This document shows, piece by piece, positions 1-7,369 of a stretch of 64,000 nt of DNA. The notes under the pieces are model-generated. The model ran no database searches and was not told where the DNA came from. It saw only the letters and a list, made by a program, of their open reading frames with translations. Positions within the stretch are counted from its first letter, which is position 1, and the number at the start of each line of letters is the position of its first letter. Source of the stretch: LD21 sp963715785 (lineage in GTDB: Bacteria > Bacteroidota > Bacteroidia > Bacteroidales > VadinHA17). A program made the translations under genes and the position numbers. The stretch covers positions 4,464,001 through 4,528,000 of the forward strand of contig OY970276.1 in assembly GCA_963715785.1 (NCBI GenBank), in the 5' to 3' direction.

Positions 1-617
1 ATTGCTGATTCCATCATGAAACTGATTTTAGAATTATTTCTGGCTTCTTCTATTGCATGTTCAAATGCCTGGAAATGATCAAACTGATGCACAACAGTAA
101 CTTTACTGGCATATTTTGTAAGGGAAACTGACTCTTCAAGTGCTGAATTACCACCTCCTGCAACATAAATTTCTTTATCAGTAAAAAAATCCCCATCGCA
201 GGTAGCACAGTATGAGATGCCTTTCCCTTTGAAAATATCTTCACCGGGAACACCAAGAGTCCTTGGCCTTCCTCCGGGAGTAAGAATAACACTGTCGGAA
301 TAAAAGGTATTTCCATCCGTCAACGATACACTCTTCCTTTCCCCATGCAATTCAATGGAAAGAACAGATATATTTGATTTAATATCGCATCCGAATGTCT
401 TGGCCTGTTTCTTCATTATGCCCGCAAGCTGATAACCGCTGATACTTTCGACTCCGGGGTAATTGGCAATCTCATGTGTCAGTACCATCTGTCCTCCGAT
501 AATGCCCTCATCGACAATTAGAGTCTTAAGCCGTGCGCGCGAGAGGTAGATACCTGCAGTAAGACCTGCAGGTCCTCCTCCTATTATAATTACATCATAC
601 CGGTTATTAGCGTGCAT
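1..617 (-). CDS. trxB: Thioredoxin reductase, 3' part beyond window
   Basis: FAD/NAD(P)-dependent thioredoxin reductase, cut by the window edge so only about 205 N-terminal residues are present. The translation opens with a dinucleotide-binding GGGPAGLTAG motif right after the start, has the CATC redox pair followed by DG, and then the second GGGNSALEE nucleotide-binding motif. The ATG at 617 lies 4 bases after the stop of the thioredoxin-like gene upstream, so the two are co-transcribed and the small protein is the likely substrate. Family assignment is firm; cofactor preference cannot be told from the visible part. It is one of two thioredoxin-reductase modules in this window, the other being fused to thioredoxin near 25.4-26.7 kb. 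Confidence 0.93.
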   Translation of the reverse strand, partial: MHANNRYDVIIIGGGPAGLTAGIYLSRARLKTLIVDEGIIGGQMVLTHEIANYPGVESISGYQLAGIMKKQAKTFGCDIKSNISVLSIELHGERKSVSLTDGNTFYSDSVILTPGGRPRTLGVPGEDIFKGKGISYCATCDGDFFTDKEIYVAGGGNSALEESVSLTKYASKVTVVHQFDHFQAFEHAIEEARNNSKISFMMESA

Positions 618-621
618 AAGA

Positions 622-978
622 TCAAACTTTTACGGTGGCTGAAAACTCTTTGTTAAGAATCGACTTGACCTGATCCTTAGTCTGAATGCTGGATGTTGCC
701 TTTACGACATTCCCGTTTTTGTAATAGATTGTAAAAGGAATACCCATAAAACCACGGACTTCAGGCAAATTACGGATCACATGTGATTCGGGATTATCAA
801 ATTCCATATCAAAGAACTTAACATGCTTATATTCATCCTCAAGCTCTTCTGCAATCCCATAAACAGGAATACACATAGGGCCCATACGTCCGCAAATCAC
901 CATAACATTTTCATTTTCGCTGATTGCCTTTTTATGATCAGCTGCTGATTCGATGTGTTTTAAATTTGTGTACAACAT
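622..978 (-). CDS. Thioredoxin-like protein with CX6C site
   Basis: 118-residue thioredoxin-fold protein, presumably a cytoplasmic dithiol carrier reduced by the reductase encoded directly downstream. No signal peptide is seen. The usual WCxxC site is replaced by CGRMGPMC, with six residues between the two cysteines, located about residue 29-36 at the normal end of the first beta strand. The conserved cis-proline region (GIPFTIYY) is present about residue 80. The pairing with trxB supports a redox role, but whether the two distant cysteines form a disulfide is inference. A TAnnTTTG promoter element lies just upstream. Confidence 0.8.
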   Translation of the reverse strand: MLYTNLKHIESAADHKKAISENENVMVICGRMGPMCIPVYGIAEELEDEYKHVKFFDMEFDNPESHVIRNLPEVRGFMGIPFTIYYKNGNVVKATSSIQTKDQVKSILNKEFSATVKV

Positions 979-1003
979 GATTTTTAGTTTTAAATTTACG
1001 ATA

Positions 1004-1011
1004 CAAAACTA
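1004..1011 (-). promoter_or_regulatory. -7 promoter element of the trx-trxB pair
   Basis: Read on the minus strand the bases are TAGTTTTG, matching the Bacteroidota -7 consensus TAnnTTTG, 26 bases upstream of the ATG at 978. No convincing -33 TTTG was found at the expected distance. Confidence 0.5.
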
Positions 1012-1135
1012 CAACCGAATCACACATAAGTGAAGAGAAAATGTCTTTGGGGAGACAACTTGCCGGTTGATTTATAACAACTTTTTTATTGACCTGAAAC
1101 ACCCTTCATCACGGTTCGGGTGAGATCCGTTTTGT

Positions 1136-1143
1136 TAGATTTG
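1136..1143 (+). promoter_or_regulatory. -7 promoter element of the DUF1847 gene
   Basis: TAGATTTG matches TAnnTTTG, 22 bases upstream of the ATG at 1166, so the leader would be very short. The -33 element is not clear. Confidence 0.5.
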
Positions 1144-1165
1144 CACCGATTAAAATTTCTCAGAT

Positions 1166-1630
1166 ATGGAAACCGGATTATTTAGTGCTCTTTATAGTGA
1201 TGATGATAAACAAATTCTTAAAAACGCTGAGGATTCATTAAATCCTTCAGTTGACAGGATAAATGAAATTATTGAATACGCAAATAAATCTGACATCAAA
1301 GTTATTGGAATAGCTAATTGCGTTGTTTTCCAGAAAGAAGCTAACCAACTCGAACTGCTGCTGTCAGATGCCGGCTTTAAGGTTGAGAAAGTCCATTGCA
1401 AATACGGAAGAGTGCCTTTTGATGAACTGGTTCCCGGCTATAAGGGCATTTCCTGCAATCCTGCCGGTCAGGCTAAATATCTTGAAGAAAAGGGTACGGA
1501 GCTTAACGTAATGATGGGTCTTTGTCTGGGCCATGATATGATTTTCAACTCAAAATCAAAAGCACCTGTCACTCCACTGGTTGTGAAAGACCGGAAACTC
1601 AATCATCATACAGTGGATATGTTAAGATAA
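1166..1630 (+). CDS. DUF1847 family protein
   Basis: 154 residues. The C-terminal half shows the DUF1847 signature: a CNPAGQAKYLEEKGT segment at residue 97, then GLCLGHDMIF at 118-127, then APVTPLVVKDRKLNHH. Cysteines at 52, 78, 97 and 120 probably bind metal or act in redox chemistry. Many relatives have an extra N-terminal cysteine-rich zinc-finger-like segment; this one begins directly with the alpha/beta domain and lacks it. The family is found mainly in anaerobes and methanogens and has no established biochemical role. It stands alone between divergent trx genes and the SQR-like gene. Confidence 0.75.
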   Translation: METGLFSALYSDDDKQILKNAEDSLNPSVDRINEIIEYANKSDIKVIGIANCVVFQKEANQLELLLSDAGFKVEKVHCKYGRVPFDELVPGYKGISCNPAGQAKYLEEKGTELNVMMGLCLGHDMIFNSKSKAPVTPLVVKDRKLNHHTVDMLR

Positions 1631-1729
1631 TGTATCGGTTTGAACGGACAGACAATTATTATTTCTTAGTTTTCTCATTTCAATATATACCATTTTTCAG
1701 AAATTCCATTTATTTCTGACGGGTCAGAA

Positions 1730-1764
1730 TTTGTTCATTCTTTTCCGGATAATGATTATATTTG
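1730..1764 (+). promoter_or_regulatory. Promoter of the SQR-like gene
   Basis: TTTG at 1730-1733 and TATATTTG at 1757-1764 are separated by 23 bases, close to the Bacteroidota TTTG-N19-23-TAnnTTTG pattern. Its position inside the longest open frame argues that translation starts downstream at 1806. Confidence 0.6.
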
Positions 1765-1805
1765 AGAATCAGTTATTTCCTGTTCTCACTCTATTTGATA
1801 AAGTT

Positions 1806-3263
1806 ATGGCAAAAGTTGTGATTTTAGGAGCCGGAATATCTGGACATACGGCTGCCTCTCATATTCGAAGAAAACTCGGAAGCAAACACGAAGTAATAGT
1901 TATCAGTCCATCTGAGTACTATCAATGGATTCCGTCAAATATCTGGGTAGGTGTGGGAAGAATGACAATCGATCAGGTTCGTTTTAACCTCAGACCCCTG
2001 TATAAGAAGTGGAAGATAAGGTTTGAACAGGCAAAGGCCACCGCAATATATCCCGAAGGCAATTCACTTAGTAACAGACCATATGTTTCAATAGAATCTA
2101 CTTCAGTCACAAATAAGGGGGAAGCGGCAAATATTGATTATGATTACCTGATAAATGCAACCGGCCCCAGGCTCAATTTTGATGCAACAGAAGGTCTTGG
2201 TCCGGGGAAATTCACACATTCTGTCTGTTCGTGCGACCATGCAGTCAGAACATGGGAAGCTCTGAAGGAATGTTTTGAAAGGATGAGAACCGGGGAGAAG
2301 CTTAAATTTCTTATTGGAACCGGTCATCCGGGGGCAACCTGCCAGGGAGCTGCTTTTGAGTATGCACTTAACCTTGCGAATGAGATAAAAGCAAAGAACC
2401 TTTCCGATAAGGCAGAATTAATCTGGATAACAAATGAATATGAAATCGGCGATTTCGGCATGGGTGGGGCTTTTATAAAAAGAGGTGGATACATTACTCC
2501 TACGAGAACATTTGCCGAATCAATTCTGGCTGAATATGGAATAAGATGGATTAAACGGGCCGGCGTAAGCAAGGTGGAAAAAGGCATTGTATATTATGAA
2601 ACACTTGACGGGGAGAAACTCACTCAGAATTTTGATTTCGCAATGCTGATACCTGCATTTTCAGGTGTGGGTATAAAAGCCTATAATAAAACAGGAGAAG
2701 ATATTACCGGCACACTGTTCGCACCGAACGGGTTTATGAAGGTGGATGCTGACTATTCGGGAAAACCTTTCGAAGAATGGAGTGTTGATGACTGGCCATC
2801 GGTTTACCAGAACCCTGTTCATAAAAATATATTTGCAACAGGCATTGCTTTCGCTCCGCCACACCCGATATCCAAACCGATGAGGAGCCCTAACGGAACA
2901 CTCATCGCTCCTTCACCTCCACGTACCGGAATGCCTTCGGGTGTGACAGGGAAAATTGTTGCGTTAAACATTATTGACATGGTCAACAGAGGCCGGACAG
3001 ATTTCAGGCATAAAGCATCAATGGGCAGGATGGGAGCTGCATGCATAGTCTCAGCCGGTTTCGGTGCGTTTAAGGGTCAGGCGGCAACCATGACTGTTTT
3101 TCCAATAGTTCCGGATTGGGAAAAATATCCTCAATGGGGTCGTGATCTGAGCTATACGGTCGGTGAAATGGGGCTTGCAGGACATTGGATCAAATTATTG
3201 CTTCATTATCTGTTTCTTCATAAAGCTAAAGGATACCCTCTTTGGTGGATGCTGCCCGAATAA
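1806..3263 (+). CDS. sqr: Sulfide:quinone oxidoreductase-like flavoprotein
   Basis: 485-residue FAD protein that probably oxidises sulfide to sulfane sulfur and passes electrons to quinone at the membrane. It opens with a VILGAGISG Rossmann motif, has YYQWIPSNIWVGVG typical of SQR-like proteins, and cysteines at about 141/143 (CSCDH), 156 and 179 (GHPGATCQG). The C-terminus ends in a hydrophobic stretch (WIKLLLHYLFLHKAKG), as expected for monotopic quinone reductases. The ATG at 1806 was chosen over an upstream in-frame codon because a promoter lies between them and the Rossmann fold begins at residue 3. An NADH dehydrogenase-like activity cannot be excluded. The sulfur-relay operon lies about 1 kb downstream. 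Confidence 0.8.
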   Translation: MAKVVILGAGISGHTAASHIRRKLGSKHEVIVISPSEYYQWIPSNIWVGVGRMTIDQVRFNLRPLYKKWKIRFEQAKATAIYPEGNSLSNRPYVSIESTSVTNKGEAANIDYDYLINATGPRLNFDATEGLGPGKFTHSVCSCDHAVRTWEALKECFERMRTGEKLKFLIGTGHPGATCQGAAFEYALNLANEIKAKNLSDKAELIWITNEYEIGDFGMGGAFIKRGGYITPTRTFAESILAEYGIRWIKRAGVSKVEKGIVYYETLDGEKLTQNFDFAMLIPAFSGVGIKAYNKTGEDITGTLFAPNGFMKVDADYSGKPFEEWSVDDWPSVYQNPVHKNIFATGIAFAPPHPISKPMRSPNGTLIAPSPPRTGMPSGVTGKIVALNIIDMVNRGRTDFRHKASMGRMGAACIVSAGFGAFKGQAATMTVFPIVPDWEKYPQWGRDLSYTVGEMGLAGHWIKLLLHYLFLHKAKGYPLWWMLPE

Positions 3264-3290
3264 AATTTTTAATAGTTAAAACTCTTTAAA

Positions 3291-3449
3291 ATGGCTAAGA
3301 ATATTGTCCGTGGTTATTATGAGGAATCTTATCCTCCTTTGCCTACCAGAGCCACAAAGTACTGGCGCAAATCCATTATTAAACAGATATTCAGGTTCGT
3401 TGTACTGAATCTCAGAATAATGAGGATTATTGTCGGAGGACATTCCTGA
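3291..3449 (+). CDS. Small basic protein, 52 residues
   Basis: Short open frame 27 bases behind the SQR-like gene, preceded by an A-rich leader. The product (MAKNIVRGYYEESYPPLP at the start) has a proline/tyrosine-rich N-terminal third, then a basic amphipathic stretch with WRKSIIKQIFRFVVLNLR at 25-42, and ends VGGHS. No family recognised. Its position suggests co-transcription and possibly membrane-surface association with the flavoprotein, both inference. Good start context and tight spacing argue that it is real. Confidence 0.55.
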   Translation: MAKNIVRGYYEESYPPLPTRATKYWRKSIIKQIFRFVVLNLRIMRIIVGGHS

Positions 3450-3472
3450 CCTGATTATTGAGGAGTCATTAG

Positions 3473-4150
3473 CTAGCCATTAGCACTGATCAGCATTAAT
3501 GATTTCTTGTTTGTAATCTCAACCTTTTTCCCCGATAGTTTAATTATACCATCCTTTTCGAATTCAGTAAGCACTCGACTTATGCTTTCTCTGCTTGAGT
3601 CAACAAGATTTCCTAAATCCTCCTGGTTTAAGGGAATTTTAAAAACATCGGAGCTGTATATACGCTCAGATAACTCAATCAGGACATCGGCAATCTTGCC
3701 TCTCATTTGCTTCTGCGTCCTGTTGGCGCATCTGTGAAACACTTCCAGCTCATTGTTGCATAGCTCTAAAAGAACTTCATAAGAAAAATTATGATTAGCT
3801 TTTAATAAGTACCGGAAAGCATCAATATCAATAAAGCAGACCTCAGCTGCATCAATAACAGTAACAGAGTACTGATTTATTTTATCTCCAAAAGTTGTTG
3901 GTAACCCCAAATAGCTGGGAGATTTTACAATACGAACAATCTGCTCGTGATAGGGCCCTGCAATATGTATTTTAGCCAGACCGCTTCGCAAATAAGCAAC
4001 ATTGGTAGAAAAAGTTCCCTGCCTTATTACAGAGTCCCCTTTGCGGAATTTTACAAGAGCGCAACTGAATGAAAGCTTTTCTATCTCTTCTGAACTTAGT
4101 TTTGAGGCAGCTTTGGATTTAATTGCACAAAACTTACAATCGTTTTTCAT
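3473..4150 (-). CDS. Crp/Fnr family transcription regulator
   Basis: 225 residues: N-terminal cyclic-nucleotide-binding-type beta barrel (about 25-120), dimerisation helix, then a winged helix with NQEDLGNLVDSSRESISRVL at 175-194. The recognition helix carries R187, E188, S191 and R192, combining CRP (RE..R) and FNR (E..SR) contacts. The N-terminus has C5-x2-C8 and C30, with C105 internally, a pattern reminiscent of FNR [4Fe-4S] ligands though the spacing differs. It is divergent from the sulfur operon with a GTGAT-N4-ATCAC operator between them, so it likely regulates that operon and itself. Oxygen or redox sensing is inference. Confidence 0.9.
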   Translation of the reverse strand: MKNDCKFCAIKSKAASKLSSEEIEKLSFSCALVKFRKGDSVIRQGTFSTNVAYLRSGLAKIHIAGPYHEQIVRIVKSPSYLGLPTTFGDKINQYSVTVIDAAEVCFIDIDAFRYLLKANHNFSYEVLLELCNNELEVFHRCANRTQKQMRGKIADVLIELSERIYSSDVFKIPLNQEDLGNLVDSSRESISRVLTEFEKDGIIKLSGKKVEITNKKSLMLISANG

Positions 4151-4170
4151 TCTGCAAAATTAGTAAAAAA

Positions 4171-4184
4171 GTGATGCGTATCAC
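4171..4184. promoter_or_regulatory. Crp/Fnr-type operator GTGAT-N4-ATCAC
   Basis: Perfect 5-bp inverted repeat GTGATGCGTATCAC, 20 bases upstream of the Crp/Fnr start codon and 93 bases upstream of the dsrE-like gene. Half-site GTGAT fits a recognition helix that has both the CRP-type Arg-Glu pair and the FNR-type Ser-Arg pair. Confidence 0.7.
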
Positions 4185-4277
4185 AAAATAACATAAGGAG
4201 CCTCACAGCAAATTTTATTGTACTGACCTATCCAATGACTTCCTTTGTGAAATAATTAACAATAAAAATTTATCGCT

Positions 4278-4703
4278 ATGGAACAGAAAAAAATGTGCCT
4301 GGGTTTATTTTCAGGAAGTGTTGATAAACTGACTGCTGCAGGGATTATTTTAAGCGGAGCAGTAGCTGATGACATGAAAGTTGATATCTATGTCTTGCTG
4401 CAAGGCGCCAGGGCATTCAGAAAAGATATCGGCGACAACCCTGATAAACTTCAGATGGCTGAGAATCCGGCTATGAAAGCTGAATTTTTGCAATCATTAA
4501 AAACCCTGAAAGTGAAGACATGGGTCGAATTTTTCAGAGAGTGCAAAACAATTTCAGATGTAAAAATTCATATCTGCGGCCTTGCCGGTAAGATATGGGG
4601 CGCTGAAAAGCTCGATGACTTTATTGATATAGCCGATGATATCTGCGGTATTGGGGCATACATCACAGCAACCCAGGAAGCTGACGTGAATTTGTTCATT
4701 TGA
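4278..4703 (+). CDS. DsrE/DsrF-like sulfurtransferase family protein
   Basis: 141-residue DsrE-fold protein, first gene of the operon. The N-terminal strand and loop (LGLFSGSVDKLTAAGIIL) match the DsrE-like fold, and the family typically carries sulfur as persulfide. Cysteines are at 7, 89, 100 and 123; C100 in HICG occupies the place where DsrE2-type proteins have their sulfur-binding cysteine. The end (TATQEADVNLFI) parallels the end of the next gene's product, so the two are probably paralogous subunits. Exact sulfur donor and acceptor are unknown. Confidence 0.75.
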   Translation: MEQKKMCLGLFSGSVDKLTAAGIILSGAVADDMKVDIYVLLQGARAFRKDIGDNPDKLQMAENPAMKAEFLQSLKTLKVKTWVEFFRECKTISDVKIHICGLAGKIWGAEKLDDFIDIADDICGIGAYITATQEADVNLFI

Positions 4704-4772
4704 TGGACTTTAGTAATAATAATTTTATAATATAATAGTAATCATTCGCCTCTTAAGGTTTAAACTTTTATA

Positions 4773-5366
4773 ATGCTACCAGAAATCAGTAATCAAGTAA
4801 ATCAAATAGATCACGTAAATCAAATAAATCATCTTCAGAAACAAATAGATACTTTACAGGAGAAGATCACTTTTTTGGAAAACTCAAAAAAAGACCAATT
4901 ATCAATTGCAATTGTGTCGGGCGACATGGATAAAATACTAGCTGCCATGGTGATCTCTCTGGGAGCTGCAGCCCAGGATACACATGTTAAGCTGTTTTTC
5001 TCTTTCTGGTCACTTTCGGCTCTCAGGGATAAGAAGAAGAAAGCAGAAGGCAAAGATTTAATTTCTAAAATGTTTGGTATAATGTTGCCCAGAGGGAGAA
5101 ACAGCCTTAAATTATCAAATATGAATATGGCAGGAATGGGGCCACTGATGATAAAGTACCTGATGAAAAAACAGGGTGTTCTTTCACTCGACCAGATGTT
5201 CAAAGAAGCTGGCGAACTCGGCATTGAAATTACAGTTTGTGAAATGTCAATGAATCTTATGGGATTCAAAAAAGAAGAGATGATTGATTATCCGAATTTA
5301 AGATATGCCGGAGCCGTAACTTTTGTTGCAGAAGCTAATGAAAGCAGTATGCAACTGTTTATTTAA
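4773..5366 (+). CDS. DsrE2-type sulfur carrier with coiled-coil leader
   Basis: 197 residues. Residues 1-40 are a polar helical segment rich in N, Q and L repeats, probably a coiled coil. Then follows a DsrE2-like domain with SIAIVSGDMDKILAAMVI, a hydrophobic face (KLFFSFWSL), the NMNMAGMGPLMIKYLMKK hairpin that is characteristic of DsrE2 proteins, and a single cysteine, C156, in EITVCEMSMNLMG, which corresponds to the persulfide-carrying position. DsrE2 proteins are known partners of TusA, whose gene follows 24 bases later. Membrane contact through the methionine-rich segment is inference. Confidence 0.85.
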   Translation: MLPEISNQVNQIDHVNQINHLQKQIDTLQEKITFLENSKKDQLSIAIVSGDMDKILAAMVISLGAAAQDTHVKLFFSFWSLSALRDKKKKAEGKDLISKMFGIMLPRGRNSLKLSNMNMAGMGPLMIKYLMKKQGVLSLDQMFKEAGELGIEITVCEMSMNLMGFKKEEMIDYPNLRYAGAVTFVAEANESSMQLFI

Positions 5367-5390
5367 ATTTTTTCAGTTTAATTTTTAAAA

Positions 5391-5651
5391 ATGAATATTA
5401 TGACACAAGATGAATTAATGACCTTGCCGGTCACAAAAACAGTCGATGCAAGAGGAACCGCCTGCCCTGGACCTTTATTGGAAGCCAAAAAAGCAGTTGG
5501 GACTATCAAAGCGGGTGACATTATGGAAGTTTTGTCAGCAGATGAAGGAACCAAAGTTGATATACCAAAATGGTGTACAAAACAGGGACATGAATATCTT
5601 GGTACGATAGAAGTAAGTGGCTATTTCAGGATTTTTATGAAAAAAAGATAA
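5391..5651 (+). CDS. tusA: TusA-family sulfur carrier protein
   Basis: 86 residues with the TusA signature CPGP at C25-P28 (DARGTACPGPLL), followed by the two-helix, four-strand fold and a second cysteine at 62. C25 is the sulfur-carrying residue in TusA. An in-frame second ATG three codons in (5400) is an equally good start. The gene sits between dsrE2 and flpD in a tight operon, pointing to dissimilatory sulfur transfer rather than tRNA thiolation. Confidence 0.9.
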   Translation: MNIMTQDELMTLPVTKTVDARGTACPGPLLEAKKAVGTIKAGDIMEVLSADEGTKVDIPKWCTKQGHEYLGTIEVSGYFRIFMKKR

Positions 5652-5660
5652 TTCAGCAGA

Positions 5661-6068
5661 ATGTCAGAGACAACGAAAAAGAGCGCTAAAATCCTGGTTT
5701 TTTCCACTGAAAAGATATCAGATCCTGCCATTGACATGGCAGGATTATTAAAATTGCACTACCCTCCTACGGTCTATACAATTTCGATTCCCTGTTCCAG
5801 CGGTGTAAAGCCAAAATGGATTCTGCATGCTTTTGATAAAGGATTTGACGGGGTTTTTATTGCAGCCGACGGCAGCGATTGCCCTTACGGAGAATCATGT
5901 ACTGAAAAAACAGGAAAAATTGTAAGTCAGACACATGAATTGATGAAACAAAAGAATATAGAGCCTGCCCGTTTAAGGATGGCTGCAATTTGTTCGGTCT
6001 GCAGCGAATCTTTTGTAAAACAAATGAAAAGTCTGAACGAATATTTACTCAAAAACTCAAACGTTTAA
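5661..6068 (+). CDS. FlpD/MvhD-type iron-sulfur subunit
   Basis: 135 residues related to the delta subunit of F420-non-reducing hydrogenase and to the C-terminal domain of QmoB. Five cysteines at 45, 74, 80, 111 and 114 (IPCSSG, DCPYGESC, CSVC) can hold a [2Fe-2S] cluster, as in MvhD, which links electron donors to HdrA. Here it is a free-standing gene placed directly before two HdrA-like genes. In QmoB this domain is fused to the flavoprotein, so the arrangement is a split version. Nine bases separate it from tusA. Confidence 0.85.
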   Translation: MSETTKKSAKILVFSTEKISDPAIDMAGLLKLHYPPTVYTISIPCSSGVKPKWILHAFDKGFDGVFIAADGSDCPYGESCTEKTGKIVSQTHELMKQKNIEPARLRMAAICSVCSESFVKQMKSLNEYLLKNSNV

Positions 6069-6070
6069 TT

Positions 6071-7369
6071 ATGCAGGGTGAAATAATAAAGGCTTCTTTT
6101 GATGCACTTGTTATAGGTGGAGGGATTGCCGGAGGAGAAGCAGCACTTAATATAGCCAACAATGGATTTAAGGTATTATTAATTGAAAAAGATCTTTCCA
6201 TTGGCGGTAAAATGATTTTGCTTAGCAAAGTCTTTCCTACACTCGACTGTTCTGCATGCATCACAACTCCTAAGGTATCTGAGATCTCGAGGCATCCAGG
6301 CATTACAATTTTCACCGGAAGTGAAGTAAAAGCCATTACTAAAAAGTCTGACAACAGTTTCGAAGCAGAAGTTATAAAATCACCCAGGTATGTCATTGGT
6401 GAAGATTGTACAGGCTGCCAGCTTTGCGAACAGGCATGTCCGGTTATAGTATCAGACCAGTACCAGTATGATCTTGTTGGGCGCAAAGCAGCTTATATTC
6501 CGTTTAGTATTGCAAGCCCCAGGGTGGCGGCAATCGACATTGAAAATTGTACATTGTGCGGCGCATGTGAAAAAGCTTGTCCCACTAAATGCATCGATTT
6601 TACCCAGGAAACTGAGGTATTTCATATTGAAATTAAAACAGTAATAATTGCTACCGGATTTAAGCTGTTCGACCCTTTACTGATGCCGCGTTACGGATAC
6701 GGAATCTATAAAAATATCATCACTTCCATGCAAATGGAGAGGCAGCTTGCCCCTACCCGCCCCTTTAACACTATTCTGCGGCCCGGAGATGGAAAAGTTC
6801 CCGACAGAATTGCATACGTTCTCTGTACAGGTTCCAGAGATGCCACTATTGGCAATCCGATCTGTTCGCAGATCTGCTGCATGTATTCAATAAAACAGGC
6901 ACAATTGCTGATGGGTGCTTTGCCAATGGCCGATGTGACTATTTATTATCTCAATATCAGATCGTTTGGCAAAGGATTTGAGGAATTTTATGATCAGGCA
7001 AAAGGAATGGGCGTGAACTTTGTAAAAGGGAAAATTGGAAAGATCAGCCAAAAAGAGAATGGCAATCTAATAATGCGCTATGAGGATATTAATGAAAACA
7101 TCGTAAAGGAAGCTGAACACGATATGGTAGTATTGTCTGTGGGGGTTCTTCCAAATACCGACTGTGCATCCATATTTTCAGAAGAAGAATTAAAACTCGA
7201 TCCGTTCAGCTTTGTCTTCCAGGCCGATCCGCTTGCAAGTCCGGCAAAGACCAGTATTGAAGGCGTTTTCGTTGCAGGAACTGCCACCGGACCAATGGAT
7301 ATTCCTGACTCGATCCTTTCTGCAGGAGCGGCATCAGCAGAAGCACTAAGTTTTTTAATACGTAACTGA
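6071..7369 (+). CDS. qmoA: HdrA/QmoA-like FAD iron-sulfur flavoprotein
   Basis: 432 residues, close to the length of QmoA. FAD motif VIGGGIAGGEAAL at 14-26, a CSAC pair at 60-63, then two ferredoxin motifs with C113/116/119/123 (CTGCQLCEQACP) and C160/163/166/170 (CTLCGACEKACP), then a second nucleotide-binding half ending in FVAGTATGPMDIPDSI. It is a cytoplasmic electron-transfer flavoprotein of the heterodisulfide-reductase A family. The ATG at 6071 (two bases after the flpD stop) starts just before the Rossmann fold; longer in-frame starts overlap flpD. HdrA versus QmoA naming rests on context: no HdrB gene is present. Confidence 0.85.
   Translation: MQGEIIKASFDALVIGGGIAGGEAALNIANNGFKVLLIEKDLSIGGKMILLSKVFPTLDCSACITTPKVSEISRHPGITIFTGSEVKAITKKSDNSFEAEVIKSPRYVIGEDCTGCQLCEQACPVIVSDQYQYDLVGRKAAYIPFSIASPRVAAIDIENCTLCGACEKACPTKCIDFTQETEVFHIEIKTVIIATGFKLFDPLLMPRYGYGIYKNIITSMQMERQLAPTRPFNTILRPGDGKVPDRIAYVLCTGSRDATIGNPICSQICCMYSIKQAQLLMGALPMADVTIYYLNIRSFGKGFEEFYDQAKGMGVNFVKGKIGKISQKENGNLIMRYEDINENIVKEAEHDMVVLSVGVLPNTDCASIFSEEELKLDPFSFVFQADPLASPAKTSIEGVFVAGTATGPMDIPDSILSAGAASAEALSFLIRN

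Noticed and set aside
1731..1805. Longer N-terminus of the SQR-like protein
   Set aside because: The region contains the TTTG/TATATTTG promoter and would add 25 hydrophobic residues not matching the family; ATG 1806 starts right before the Rossmann motif.
5990..6070. Longer N-terminus for the QmoA-like gene
   Set aside because: It overlaps the conserved end of flpD in another frame; the Rossmann fold begins after 6071.
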